Below, piece after piece: positions 50,201 through 58,451 of a stretch of 64,000 bases of DNA. The notes under the pieces were generated by a model, which ran no database searches, was not told where the DNA came from, and worked only from the letters and a program-made list of their open reading frames with translations. A program made the translations under genes and the position numbers. Position 1 is the stretch's first letter, and each line of letters opens with the position of its first letter. Source of the stretch: JAUVKT01 sp942491535 (GTDB lineage Bacteria; Bacteroidota; Bacteroidia; Bacteroidales; VadinHA17); assembly GCA_942491535.1 (NCBI GenBank), contig CALOBV010000012.1, positions 1 through 64,000 of the forward strand, written 5' to 3'.

Positions 50201-51649
50201 ATGTTAAAGCAGAGATTACAACAGAAGTTATTACAAAAATTATCTCCACAGCAGATACAGATGATCAAGCTGCTGGAGGTCCCTGCTATGCAACTTGAGC
50301 AAAGGATTAAGAAGGAGATTGAAGAAAACCCAGCCCTTGAAGAAGGAGCCGAAGAGCTCTCTTCCGACCAGGATGCAGAGGAGGAGAAGTTTGATGATAA
50401 TGAACAGGATGAGTTCTCTCTCGACGACTACCTGAACGAGGAGGATGTTCCTGATTATCGGCTTCAGACAAGAAATTATAGCAAGGAAAGTGAACGTAAA
50501 AGCGAGATTCCCTTTTCTTCAGGCTCATCATTCCACGAACATCTTGCAAGCCAGGTAGGTCTGCGCATACTAAGCGAGAAGCAACAGGTCCTCGTAGAGC
50601 AGATACTTGGTAATATCGACGAAGATGGTTACCTGAGAAGGGAACTGGATAATATCGTTGACGACCTTGCCTTTACCCAGAATATTACTACAACAGAGGA
50701 AGAGCTTAAAGTGGTGCTGGATATAGTTCAGGATCTTGACCCCGCAGGCGTGGGAGCAAGGTCGCTGAGAGAATGTCTCCTTCTGCAGATTGAGAGAAAG
50801 GACCTCGAAGATGAGCTTACCGCACTGGCCCATACAATACTCGATAAGTTCTTTGATGAGTTTACAAAGAAACATTATGATAAGATACTGACCAGGCTCG
50901 ATATAAATAATGAACAGCTGAAGGAAGCCCTTGAGGAGATACTTAAACTGAATCCAAAGCCGGGGGGCTCATTTAGCGACCCACTTAACAAGAATAACCA
51001 GCATATTATTCCCGATTTTATGCTCGATCTGGTAGATAACGAGCTGGAAGTTACTCTTAATGCACGTAACCTGCCCGACCTGAGGGTAAGCCGTACCTAT
51101 GCCGAGATGCTCGAAGCCTATAGCATGGATAAGGAAAAGACAAAGACTCAGAAGGAGGCCATTACCTTTGTAAAGCAAAAACTCGATTCGGCCAGGTGGT
51201 TTATTGATGCGATGAAGCAAAGGCAAAATACCCTGCTGCTTACAATGGAGGCCATACTACGTTACCAGGAAGAGTACTTTATAGAAGGGGATGAAACAAA
51301 ACTGAAGCCAATGATCCTGAAGGATATAGCCGAAGTAACAGGACTGGATATTTCAACTATTTCAAGGGTGGCAAACAGTAAGTATATACAAACGCATTTT
51401 GGAATGTTTGCCCTTAAGTACTTCTTCTCTGAGGGACTTCAGACAGATTCGGGAGAGGAAGTTTCAACCCGTGAGATAAAGATGATCCTGCAGGAATGTA
51501 TTTCAAAGGAGGAAAAGAAGAAACCTCTTACCGATGAAAAGCTGACCGATATACTGCAGGAGAAGGGCTACCAGATAGCCAGGCGTACCGTGGCCAAATA
51601 CAGGGAGCAGCTGAATATTCCGGTTGCACGACTTAGGAAAGAGCTGTAA
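50201..51649 (+). CDS. rpoN: RNA polymerase sigma-54 factor
   Basis: 482 residues: region I at the N-terminus (LQQKLLQKLSPQQIQMIKLL, NPALEEG), an acidic region II, the core-binding region (LDPAGVGARSLRECLLLQ), a helix-turn-helix region (LKDIAEVTGLDISTISRVAN) and the RpoN box ARRTVAKYREQLNIP near the end. It directs polymerase to -24/-12 promoters and needs an activator ATPase; none is present in this window. It starts 27 bp after asnS and ends one base into the start codon of the PAP2 gene, so the two downstream genes are probably coupled. Confidence 0.97.
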   Translation: MLKQRLQQKLLQKLSPQQIQMIKLLEVPAMQLEQRIKKEIEENPALEEGAEELSSDQDAEEEKFDDNEQDEFSLDDYLNEEDVPDYRLQTRNYSKESERKSEIPFSSGSSFHEHLASQVGLRILSEKQQVLVEQILGNIDEDGYLRRELDNIVDDLAFTQNITTTEEELKVVLDIVQDLDPAGVGARSLRECLLLQIERKDLEDELTALAHTILDKFFDEFTKKHYDKILTRLDINNEQLKEALEEILKLNPKPGGSFSDPLNKNNQHIIPDFMLDLVDNELEVTLNARNLPDLRVSRTYAEMLEAYSMDKEKTKTQKEAITFVKQKLDSARWFIDAMKQRQNTLLLTMEAILRYQEEYFIEGDETKLKPMILKDIAEVTGLDISTISRVANSKYIQTHFGMFALKYFFSEGLQTDSGEEVSTREIKMILQECISKEEKKKPLTDEKLTDILQEKGYQIARRTVAKYREQLNIPVARLRKEL

Positions 51650-52281
51650 TGGAAGAAAGAGCAAAACAAAAACCCATAGATCATTTATCAAAGATTTTAT
51701 CGCTTATTTTCCATCCGGTCTTTATGCCTGTTTATGGTCTACTGGTAATATTCTACTCTCCAACATTTATGGTCCACCTGCCGGCAGGAATGAAGAGGAT
51801 AATGTTTTTTCTCGCTGCCATCAATATGACCGTCGTTCCGCTTGCCATGATGCCGCTGATGAAGTTCAGAAACATAATCAAATCTTATCACATGGATACG
51901 AGAGGCGAAAGAATCATTCCGCTTGCCCTTGGTTCGATGATGTACGTAGTTACCACAATCATCTTTTATTCCTACCAGATCCCCGTGATAATAAAATCGT
52001 TTATGATGGCTGCTGCACTCACCTCGGTTATATTGCTGGTAATCAATTTTTTCTGGAAAATATCCATTCATGCAGCAGGTATGGGTGCCCTGCTTGCCAC
52101 TGCAGTTATGCTTTCGCTGCGAATGAGAACCAACCTTTTCGTAATATTAATACCTCTGCTTATCCTCTCAGGCCTGGTAATGAGCGCAAGATTATATATG
52201 AGTTCACATCGGCCCGCCCAGGTTTACGCAGGCTTTTTACTTGCATTTTTTACTGTTTTTTTTGTGATGATGATCTACTGA
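51649..52281 (+). CDS. PAP2-like membrane protein
   Basis: 210 residues with six membrane segments. SIHAAGMGALLA and SSHRPAQVYAGFLL correspond to the conserved histidine-containing PAP2-type motifs (phosphatidic-acid phosphatase-like), with the first arginine-rich motif replaced by DTRGERIIPL. The typical position directly after rpoN is widespread in Bacteroidota. Whether it has phosphatase activity is uncertain. It overlaps the last base of rpoN and, at its 3' end, the convergent glycosyltransferase gene by 32 bases. Confidence 0.75.
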   Translation: MEERAKQKPIDHLSKILSLIFHPVFMPVYGLLVIFYSPTFMVHLPAGMKRIMFFLAAINMTVVPLAMMPLMKFRNIIKSYHMDTRGERIIPLALGSMMYVVTTIIFYSYQIPVIIKSFMMAAALTSVILLVINFFWKISIHAAGMGALLATAVMLSLRMRTNLFVILIPLLILSGLVMSARLYMSSHRPAQVYAGFLLAFFTVFFVMMIY

Positions 52282-53453
52282 TTAAACCATCAAGCGCATC
52301 CTTCAAAAGTACTTCAGATTTAACATTCAGGTCATCAAAGCCCGAGGGATGTGGTATGTGGCTGACATCAATAGCGGAGATCTCAGATTGTTTGTATGAT
52401 GCTATCCATCCCTTAGCGGCAAGGTAGTCGGCCAGGTACTCCTGTTCTGTTTGTCCGGGCGTGGGAATAACAAGCGCTCCCCCCTTACCCATTACAGCCA
52501 GGTCCATCAGTGTACTATACCCTCCCCTGCATATAACTCCCTTTGCATTGCTAATTATATATTTTATCTCACCCGCATTCAGAAAACTATAATACCAGAT
52601 ATTCCCCCCTTCTCCCATTCTCTCACTCACCCCAACACTCCCTCTCTCCCACTACCCCAACACTCCCTCTCTCCCTCACTCCCTCACTCTCTCCCTCTCT
52701 CCCTCTCACCCTATCACTCCCTCTCCCCAACACCCCAACACTCTCCTTTCCTCCTGCAATAACATATACATTATCATCGTCCGAAAACTTCCTTATAAGC
52801 AGCCTCGTAAGGATACTTCGCTGTGGCTCCGGCCCGGATACTATTACGGCATAATAGTCCTTGCTGCTAAGCCCCTCTGGTTGTTGAGCCTCGCATGTTT
52901 TAAGCATAGACAATATACCTATATACCTGGTATTGTCCATTCCCGGGTGTAGTGTGAGATCTCCGGCAAGACCGTTTTCTATATCAGGTATCCAGCACTC
53001 ATTGTATTTTCCGGCAATAAAGCGGTGCATACGCGACAGTATGCTCTCAAATATCCCCTTCTTGCCGGCCTTAATTGTTAGCTGGTGGGTGATATATACC
53101 GAGTAAGCAAGCCCGGTCCATGCCCCGAAGCGGTTATCACTTATTACAATATCAATATTATGCTTTTTAACTATTCTGTTAATCCTGTAATGATCTGATA
53201 AGAATTGAATCAGTAAGAGGGGTGCCTGGATAAGGATGGCAAGGTATTGTGGAAGGATGGAGGAATATCTTATTCGTATTGAACTGAATTCCAGGGTGCG
53301 GGAACAAACCGAATCGTCGAATATACCAAGTAATGAAGATGAAGCAGCGACACTTACATTATGACCATCCTGGTGGAGGTGGTGGGATACCTGGCGTACT
53401 CGTGTAGCATGACCCATTCCCCAGTCGAGCGGACAAATCAGAATGTTTTTCAT
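52250..53453 (-). CDS. Glycosyltransferase (GT28-like), split by a repeat insertion
   Basis: N-terminal half from the ATG at 53453: ILICPLDWGMGHATRVRQVS (nucleotide-sugar glycosyltransferase start), DIVISDNRFGAWTGLAYSVY, AGDLTLHPGMDNTRYIGILS, YAVIVSGPEPQRSIL, NVYVIAGG. C-terminal half in another frame: NIWYYSFLNAGEIKYIISNA, VICRGGYSTLMDLAVMGKGG, ALVIPTPGQTEQEYLADYLA, the donor-binding part with its typical GGYST and PTPGQTEQ motifs. Between them, 52612-52750 is pure CTCCCTC/CCCAACACT-type repeat that codes nonsense (ESVGVLGRG...) and shifts the frame. Without the insert the protein would be about 350 residues, normal. Probably inactivated, unless the repeat is an assembly artefact or expands and contracts. 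Confidence 0.75.
52612..52750 (+). repeat. CTCCCTC / CCAACACTC repeat array inside a glycosyltransferase gene
   Basis: About 140 bases of CACTCCCTCTCTCCC, CCCCAACACTCCCTC and CTCACTCCCTC units with 7-8-base period, flanked on both sides by ordinary coding sequence of the same gene. The units are of the same types as the intergenic arrays at 43.7 kb (CCAACACTC) and, inverted, 44.4 kb (GAGAGTGA). Confidence 0.9.
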
Positions 53454-53467
53454 GATGCTATTATTTA

Positions 53468-54250
53468 TCAGGCCGACACCAGTGTCTTGATACCTAAGCT
53501 GTTTACCCTTTTAGCAATCGACCGAAGAGTATCCGGATCCACCTTTTGGATGTTATGTCCAGCAGGAGCATCTCTGCTGATGGTGTATATCTGCACTTCT
53601 ATCGGTTTAATCCTGGCGAATGCTTTTAACAGGGCTCCCAGCTCCTCCTCGCCTGTGTTATCTATTGTCCTGTTTTCGAAGGTACCCTTAATAAACATTG
53701 TCTGGATAATAATGTCAAAATCAAGCTTAGTCATCGATTCAATAAGACCCTCTGCATCAACATTTATTCCCGGCCTGTTATGCAGTTGTAGTGTTTCGTC
53801 AAGAGCCGAATCGAGCTTCAGGATGCATTTATCTAAAAGCTTAAGTGCTTCTCTTACCTCGGGAATAAGAATGGTTGTTGAGTTGGTGAGCATCGCTACT
53901 TCAGAGTCGGGAAAAAAGATATCCTTCACTTCAATGGTATCTTTAATTATCCCTGCTATCTCCGGGTGAATGGTTGGTTCTCCGTTACCTGCAAAAGTGA
54001 TTACGTCAGGCTCCTGGTCGCTGGCAGCAATGTCTTCAAGGGCCTGGTAAAGAGCGTTCTTAACCTGTTCCCTGGAGGGCATTTCTTCCTTGCTTATATC
54101 GGCTGTGTGGGTTAGTCCGCACTCACAATAAATGCAATCGAAGTTACAGATCTTTCTGTTATTTGGAAGAAGGTTAATACCCAGTGAAACACCCAGTCTA
54201 CGGCTGTAAACCGGACCAAATATTATTTTGTCGAAAAGGAAAGTACTCAT
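53468..54250 (-). CDS. Radical SAM protein
   Basis: 260 residues. It begins FGPVYSRRLGVSLGINLLP, then ICNFDCIYCECG with the CxxxCxxC triad for the [4Fe-4S] cluster, GNGEPTIHPEI (SAM-binding strand), LKLDSALDETL, and IQTMFIKG. This is the small radical SAM branch without extra cluster domains; the reaction is unknown. It ends 15 bp before the start of the glycosyltransferase gene on the same strand, so the two may be co-transcribed. Frame intact. Confidence 0.88.
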   Translation of the reverse strand: MSTFLFDKIIFGPVYSRRLGVSLGINLLPNNRKICNFDCIYCECGLTHTADISKEEMPSREQVKNALYQALEDIAASDQEPDVITFAGNGEPTIHPEIAGIIKDTIEVKDIFFPDSEVAMLTNSTTILIPEVREALKLLDKCILKLDSALDETLQLHNRPGINVDAEGLIESMTKLDFDIIIQTMFIKGTFENRTIDNTGEEELGALLKAFARIKPIEVQIYTISRDAPAGHNIQKVDPDTLRSIAKRVNSLGIKTLVSA

Positions 54251-54302
54251 TCAGGATTTTATAGGTAGGCAAAAATAAGATTTTTAATCAAGCAGGCAAA
54301 TT

Positions 54303-54490
54303 ATAAATGAGGCGTAAGGCGTAGGGCATAAGGCGTAGGGGGTTATTAGTTCGCTACGCTCACGTTATTGATTAATAGTAAAATAACCAATAACGCACCG
54401 CAGGTGCAATTAACGCTACTGAAAGTAGCCAATAACCATTAACGCACCGCAGGTGCAATTAACGCGACTAAAAGGAGCAATATAATTCCT
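54303..54490 (+). repeat. GGCGTAA heptamers and a second type of hairpin array
   Basis: AGGCGTAAGGCGTAGGGCAT (54308 onward) is a heptamer run. Then GCACC-gca-GGTGC, linker AATTAACG, CTACT-gaa-AGTAG, linker CCAATAACCATTAACG, GCACC-gca-GGTGC, linker AATTAACG, and a degraded CGACT..GGAGC. The design is the same as the TAGTTGAGAT-linked arrays (short stem, 3-base loop) but the linker differs. Confidence 0.85.
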
Positions 54491-54590
54491 CCGCCATTCG
54501 ATAAACTCAGGGCAAGTCGGAATGACAGGGGCCGCTTATCTTTAGCCGTTTGCCTTTTTTCATTATCTTTAGTTTTTAAAATTAAATCAT

Positions 54591-55499
54591 ATGAAAAAAT
54601 TGTATTTCCTGACACTCGCTGTGCTGTTTACTTTAAGCTCATGTACCAATCTGCCCGATCCGGTAGACACATCGGGTACTTTCGGCCCTGAAAAGGGATC
54701 TCTGGTTATTGTTGGTGGTGCCATGCGCGATACTGTAATTATTGACAGGTTTATTGAGCTGGCCGGAGGACCGGATGCGCCGATCGTGATTATACCGACA
54801 GCATCGGGGGCCGAAGAGATAGATGCAGAAAGAACATCCCGCTTCCTTACTGAGCGTGGAGCAAAAGACGTAAGTGTAGTGCATACCTATGATCCCGAGG
54901 TTGCAAAGACGGAAGAGTTTGTTGAACCAATAAAAAGAGCCATGGGAGTATGGTTTGGAGGAGGCAGACAATGGCATATCGTAGATTCATATGCGGGAAC
55001 AATAACAGAGACAGAGATCAGGAAGGTGCTCGACAGGGGTGGTGTGATCGGAGGGAGTTCGGCAGGAGCCACAATACAGGGATCCTACCTGGCCAGGGGA
55101 GATACCAAAACAAATACAATAATGATGGGCGACCATGAGACCGGGTTTAATTACCTTACAAAATCGGCCATCGATCAGCATCTGCTTGTAAGAAACAGGC
55201 AACACGATCTGATTGAAATAATCAGCGCTCATCCCGACCTGCTGGGTATTGGGCTTGACGAAAATACAGCTGTTGTAGTAGAGGGTAATGAGATGGAAGT
55301 TATTGGTAAGAGCTTTGTTGCGATATTTGATTATAACCTATGGCCTGATAATCCCAATAGCACTAAATCGCTGGCTAATGGAGGTAAGTTTTTCCTGCTT
55401 CGTTCGGGCGATAGATATAACGTAAATACACGCCAGGTAACAGAGTGGACAGGAGGTAACAGCAGGAATATTTTTGCAGAACCTGAACCACTGGATTAA
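54591..55499 (+). CDS. Cyanophycinase (peptidase S51), lipoprotein
   Basis: 302 residues. A lipoprotein signal (LYFLTLAVLFTLSSCTN) is followed by GSLVIVGGAM, IVIIPTASGAEE, GVWFGGGRQW, GGSSAGATIQGSYLARGD with the catalytic serine in GSSAG, and NRQHDLIEII. Members split the beta-Asp-Arg dipeptides of cyanophycin; here the enzyme would be anchored in the envelope, so it may serve in uptake of external polymer or cleave other isoaspartyl peptides. A TATCTTTA box lies about 20 bp upstream of the ATG. A short hairpin (ATCACC..GGTGAT, 55513-55531) follows the stop. Confidence 0.88.
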   Translation: MKKLYFLTLAVLFTLSSCTNLPDPVDTSGTFGPEKGSLVIVGGAMRDTVIIDRFIELAGGPDAPIVIIPTASGAEEIDAERTSRFLTERGAKDVSVVHTYDPEVAKTEEFVEPIKRAMGVWFGGGRQWHIVDSYAGTITETEIRKVLDRGGVIGGSSAGATIQGSYLARGDTKTNTIMMGDHETGFNYLTKSAIDQHLLVRNRQHDLIEIISAHPDLLGIGLDENTAVVVEGNEMEVIGKSFVAIFDYNLWPDNPNSTKSLANGGKFFLLRSGDRYNVNTRQVTEWTGGNSRNIFAEPEPLD

Positions 55500-55531
55500 G
55501 ACAGTGACCTGCATCACCTTTTTTCGGTGAT

Positions 55532-55810
55532 ACAAATTAATTTAAGCACTGAGTAACATCACTCAGAAACCGTTGACGAATAGGTCTTAAGGTAGTATTT
55601 TTACTGTCGAAGTTCAATGTGGTCATCTGGCCCCGACCATATTTATAATAGTTGAAAGGCGGTTGATGGTTCTTTACAAAAGTTAGGTTTATTTCCATAT
55701 GGATTCTTATCCATTTTTCATTTCCATTCGACAGTCTGGTTGCTAGGGTTTTCAACCGCCTTTCACTTCTTCTTTTAATTCGAAAGTTCCAGATAGGATA
55801 AGGGATATAT
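55532..55810. other. Intergenic region without a clear gene
   Basis: A minus-strand frame at 55537-55755 is open but shows no family feature. The region is followed by two terminator hairpins facing +, so a short transcript ending there is possible. Confidence 0.3.
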
Positions 55811-55850
55811 AAGGGCAGATAGCATTTTTGGCACGCTATTTGCCCTTTTT
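55811..55850 (+). terminator. Intrinsic terminator 1
   Basis: AAGGGCAgATAGC pairs with GCTATtTGCCCTT (13 bp with one mismatch) and is followed by a T run. Confidence 0.7.
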
Positions 55851-55893
55851 GTTATACAGGCAATCTTTATATATACCTCTACAAGTTAGGGCA

Positions 55894-55924
55894 GGGACGC
55901 GATCAAAAGCGTCCCTTTTTTTTG
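55894..55924 (+). terminator. Intrinsic terminator 2
   Basis: GGGACGC-gatcaaaa-GCGTCCC is followed by a run of T. It lies 44 bp after terminator 1, with a TATATATAC stretch between them. It could end read-through from cyanophycinase or a short RNA. Confidence 0.75.
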
Positions 55925-55972
55925 TAACAAGTCGCTCTGAGCTTTCTTGAGAAGATATTTACCTGGTATTTA

Positions 55973-56962
55973 TTAAAAGGGCCTGTATCCTATAATCTCC
56001 CTGACTTCCTTAATGGTCTTACTTGCGCTTTCGCGGGCTTTTTCACTTCCCCTCGATACAACACCCCTGAGGTACTCGGGATTTGCCAGGATTTCACTTA
56101 TCCTGTCGCGGATAGGTGTTGTAAATGCTATTATATCTTCGGCCAGCTGTTTTTTCAGATCGCCATAGCGTATCTCGCAGGAGGCATGTTTTTCCCTGAA
56201 GAACTGAAGCGTTGAAGGATCTGACATAACTTCCATTATTGAAAACAGGTTTTTAACCGGTTCGGATGGTTCCTGGTTTATTGCAGTAGGACCTGCGTCT
56301 GTAACAGCGCTCATAACTTTCTTCCTGATGGCTTTTGGCTCGTCAAAGAGGTAAATTCCATTTCCCTCACTTTTACCCATCTTACCGCTACCGTCAAGCC
56401 CGGGTATCTTGATTAACTGTGAGCCAAAATTATATGCATCAGGCTCGGGGAAATAGTCTACCTTATACATCTGGTTAAATCTCCTGGCAAAACGACGGGT
56501 AATCTCAAGGTGCTGTTCCTGGTCCTTGCCAACAGGAACCTTATTGGCCCGGTGTATAATTATATCAGCTGCCATAAGAACAGGATAGGTAAGCAGTCCG
56601 GCGTTTACATTATCGGGATTCTTCCTCACTTTCTCCTTAAAGGATGCAGTCCGCTCAAGCTCTCCCTTGTACGCATTCATATTAAGTAAGAGATATAGTT
56701 CGCATACCTCAGGCACATCACTCTGAACAAATAATGTTGCTACCTCCGGATCTATGCCGCAGGCAAGGTATTCGGCCAGAACCTGCTTTATATTAGAATG
56801 TAGGTCGTCCGGATTAGGATGGGTAGTAAGAGAATGATAATCAGCTATAAAGAAATAGCAATTATTCTCATGCTGCATTTTTACAGCATTTTTTACCATA
56901 CCAAAATAGTTCCCCAGGTGGAGATTACCGGTTGATCTTATCCCGCTTACTACAGTATCCAT
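55973..56962 (-). CDS. trpS: Tryptophanyl-tRNA synthetase
   Basis: Charges tRNA-Trp. 329 residues: SGIRSTGNLHLGNYFGMVKN (HIGH motif as HLGN), FIADYHSLTT, YPVLMAADIIIHRANKVPVG, GKDQEQHLEITR and KMSKS-type loop GSGKMGKSEGNGIYLFD. Class I fold complete, frame intact, ATG at 56962. The hairpin array at 57046 lies between it and the divergent rbfA gene. Length normal. Confidence 0.97.
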   Translation of the reverse strand: MDTVVSGIRSTGNLHLGNYFGMVKNAVKMQHENNCYFFIADYHSLTTHPNPDDLHSNIKQVLAEYLACGIDPEVATLFVQSDVPEVCELYLLLNMNAYKGELERTASFKEKVRKNPDNVNAGLLTYPVLMAADIIIHRANKVPVGKDQEQHLEITRRFARRFNQMYKVDYFPEPDAYNFGSQLIKIPGLDGSGKMGKSEGNGIYLFDEPKAIRKKVMSAVTDAGPTAINQEPSEPVKNLFSIMEVMSDPSTLQFFREKHASCEIRYGDLKKQLAEDIIAFTTPIRDRISEILANPEYLRGVVSRGSEKARESASKTIKEVREIIGYRPF

Positions 56963-57013
56963 TTTATTAATATTAATTCATCGCAAACCTAGTGGATTTT
57001 GGGCGAAAAAAAA

Positions 57014-57226
57014 AGAGCAAAGAGCAAAGAGCAAAGAGCAAAGAGTTGCTTGCTTCGAAGAAGCAATCTCAACCACTGGCTGCAAAGCAGCCATCTCAAC
57101 TACTTGTTGCGCAGCAACAATCTCAACCACTGGCAGCTCTGCTGCCACTTCAACCACTTCAACTACTTGTTGCGCAGCAACAATCTCAACCACTGGCAGC
57201 TCTGCTGCCACTTCAACCTTTCATTT
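57014..57226 (+). repeat. AGAGCAA heptamers and hairpin-array element, copy 6 (inverted, longest)
   Basis: Four AGAGCAA heptamers (57014-57041), then TTGCTTC-gaa-GAAGCAA, GGCTGC-aaa-GCAGCC, TGTTGC-gca-GCAACA, GGCAGC-tct-GCTGCC, TGTTGC-gca-GCAACA, GGCAGC-tct-GCTGCC, separated by linkers ATCTCAACCACT, ATCTCAACTACT and ACTTCAACCACT. Orientation is opposite to copies 1-5. It fills the divergent trpS-rbfA region. Confidence 0.92.
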
Positions 57227-57260
57227 TTTCTTTGGTCTTTAGTCTTTCGTCTTAATAATC

Positions 57261-57268
57261 TATCTTTG
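57261..57268 (+). promoter_or_regulatory. Bacteroidota -7 box for rbfA
   Basis: TATCTTTG fits TAnnTTTG and lies 17 bp before the ATG at 57286. GACGAAA-type words (TTTAGTCTTTCGTCTT) lie just upstream. Confidence 0.6.
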
Positions 57269-57285
57269 TTCCAAATAAACAGACA

Positions 57286-57624
57286 ATGGAATCGACTCGT
57301 CAGAAAAAGATATCAAGATTACTCCAGAAAGAGGTGGCTGAGATACTCAGGAAGAAAACAATAACACTGGCTCCTGGTAAGATGATTACCGTTACTACAG
57401 CTCGTGTTAGTCCTGACCTGGGAACGGCAAAAATATACCTTAGCATCTTCCCTTCGGCCGATAATGAGAAGGTACTTGAAAGTATCAGCAATGCAAAGGG
57501 ATCGATAAGGAATGAACTGGGTAAATTAGTACGTAACCAGCTGAGGGTGGTGCCCGAGCTGATTTTCTATCTTGACGATAGCCTCGATTATATTGATAAC
57601 ATCGAATCACTGTTAAGCGAATAA
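57286..57624 (+). CDS. rbfA: Ribosome-binding factor A
   Basis: Assists late maturation of the 30S subunit at the 16S 5' end. 112 residues with the single KH-like fold: RQKKISRLLQKEVAEILRKK, ITVTTARVSPDLGTAKIYLS, IRNELGKLVRNQLRVVPELI, FYLDDSLDYIDNIESLL. Length and ending are typical. First gene of a + strand run with a methyltransferase (4-bp gap) and a LolC/E-type permease, the usual order in Bacteroidota. Confidence 0.95.
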   Translation: MESTRQKKISRLLQKEVAEILRKKTITLAPGKMITVTTARVSPDLGTAKIYLSIFPSADNEKVLESISNAKGSIRNELGKLVRNQLRVVPELIFYLDDSLDYIDNIESLLSE

Positions 57625-57628
57625 TATA

Positions 57629-58441
57629 ATGCAATACGATCCTGTAAAGAGAAAAATAGGTAGGCTTGTTAACAGGGCTCCATGGATAAGGAAATTGTTT
57701 TATGGCCTCCTCGATATATTATTACTCCGTACATGGCATGTTAAGAGGGCTATCAAACAGTTTGCAAGTATAGCCAACGAAGATGTGTCGATACTGGATG
57801 CAGGATCAGGCTTTGGCCAGTATACCTACAGGATGCACAGGATGAACAGTAAGTGGATGATAAAGGGTGTGGATGTAAAGGAGGAGCAGATAGAGGATTG
57901 TTCTTTATTTTTTTCGAAGATCAAAGCATCTAATGTGAAATTTGAATATGCCGACCTTACGAAGTTCAGTGAGCCCGGCCTCTATGATATGATATTGTCG
58001 GTTGATGTGATGGAGCATATAGAAGATGACAGAACTGTTTTTAAAAATTTCCATACCTCGCTTAAAAAGGGAGGAAGGCTTATTATATCAACCCCCTCAG
58101 ATAAGGGTGGTTCTGATGTGCATCACGATCATGACGAGTCGTTTATCGACGAGCATGTAAGGGATGGTTATGGGATTAAAGAAATAGATAATAAACTGAA
58201 AGATGCCGGGTTTACTAAGGTAGTATCGAGGTATACATACGGAAGACCGGGGAAAATATCATGGCGACTCTCAATGAAGGTGCCAATTCTATTGCTTAAT
58301 ATGTCGTGGCTATTTGCTATTTTACTTCCTTTCTGGTATATCCTTGTAATGCCTTTTGCTCTTATTCTTAATTACATGGATACAAGAGGCAATCATAATG
58401 AAGGAACCGGGCTGTTGGTACTGGCCATAAAAGAAGATTAA
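57629..58441 (+). CDS. Class I SAM-dependent methyltransferase
   Basis: 270 residues: SAM-binding motif I VSILDAGSGFGQYTYRM, then IKGVDVKEEQIEDC, YDMILSVDVMEHIEDD (motif with catalytic-region aspartate) and LKKGGRLIISTPSD. The C-terminal part carries two hydrophobic segments (VPILLLNMSWLFAILLPF, YILVMPFALILNYM), so it may be membrane-associated. Substrate unknown. It lies 4 bp after rbfA and 10 bp before the permease gene. Confidence 0.85.
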   Translation: MQYDPVKRKIGRLVNRAPWIRKLFYGLLDILLLRTWHVKRAIKQFASIANEDVSILDAGSGFGQYTYRMHRMNSKWMIKGVDVKEEQIEDCSLFFSKIKASNVKFEYADLTKFSEPGLYDMILSVDVMEHIEDDRTVFKNFHTSLKKGGRLIISTPSDKGGSDVHHDHDESFIDEHVRDGYGIKEIDNKLKDAGFTKVVSRYTYGRPGKISWRLSMKVPILLLNMSWLFAILLPFWYILVMPFALILNYMDTRGNHNEGTGLLVLAIKED

Positions 58442-58451
58442 CGGATAATAA

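Noticed and set aside
50174..50298. C-terminal extension of asnS into rpoN
   Set aside because: Result of the frameshift near 50131; the corrected frame ends with the family's PFPRTP..AEF.
51624..52427. Long + strand frame of 267 residues overlapping the PAP2 gene
   Set aside because: It is a shadow frame with cysteine/histidine-rich random composition; the PAP2 frame has six membrane helices, family motifs and coupling to rpoN.
55537..55755. 72-residue minus-strand frame
   Set aside because: No family feature or translation signal; unsupported.
56978..57255. Open frames of 70-90 residues on both strands
   Set aside because: They translate hairpin array copy 6; composition is purely repeat-derived (VAAELPVVEIVAAQ).
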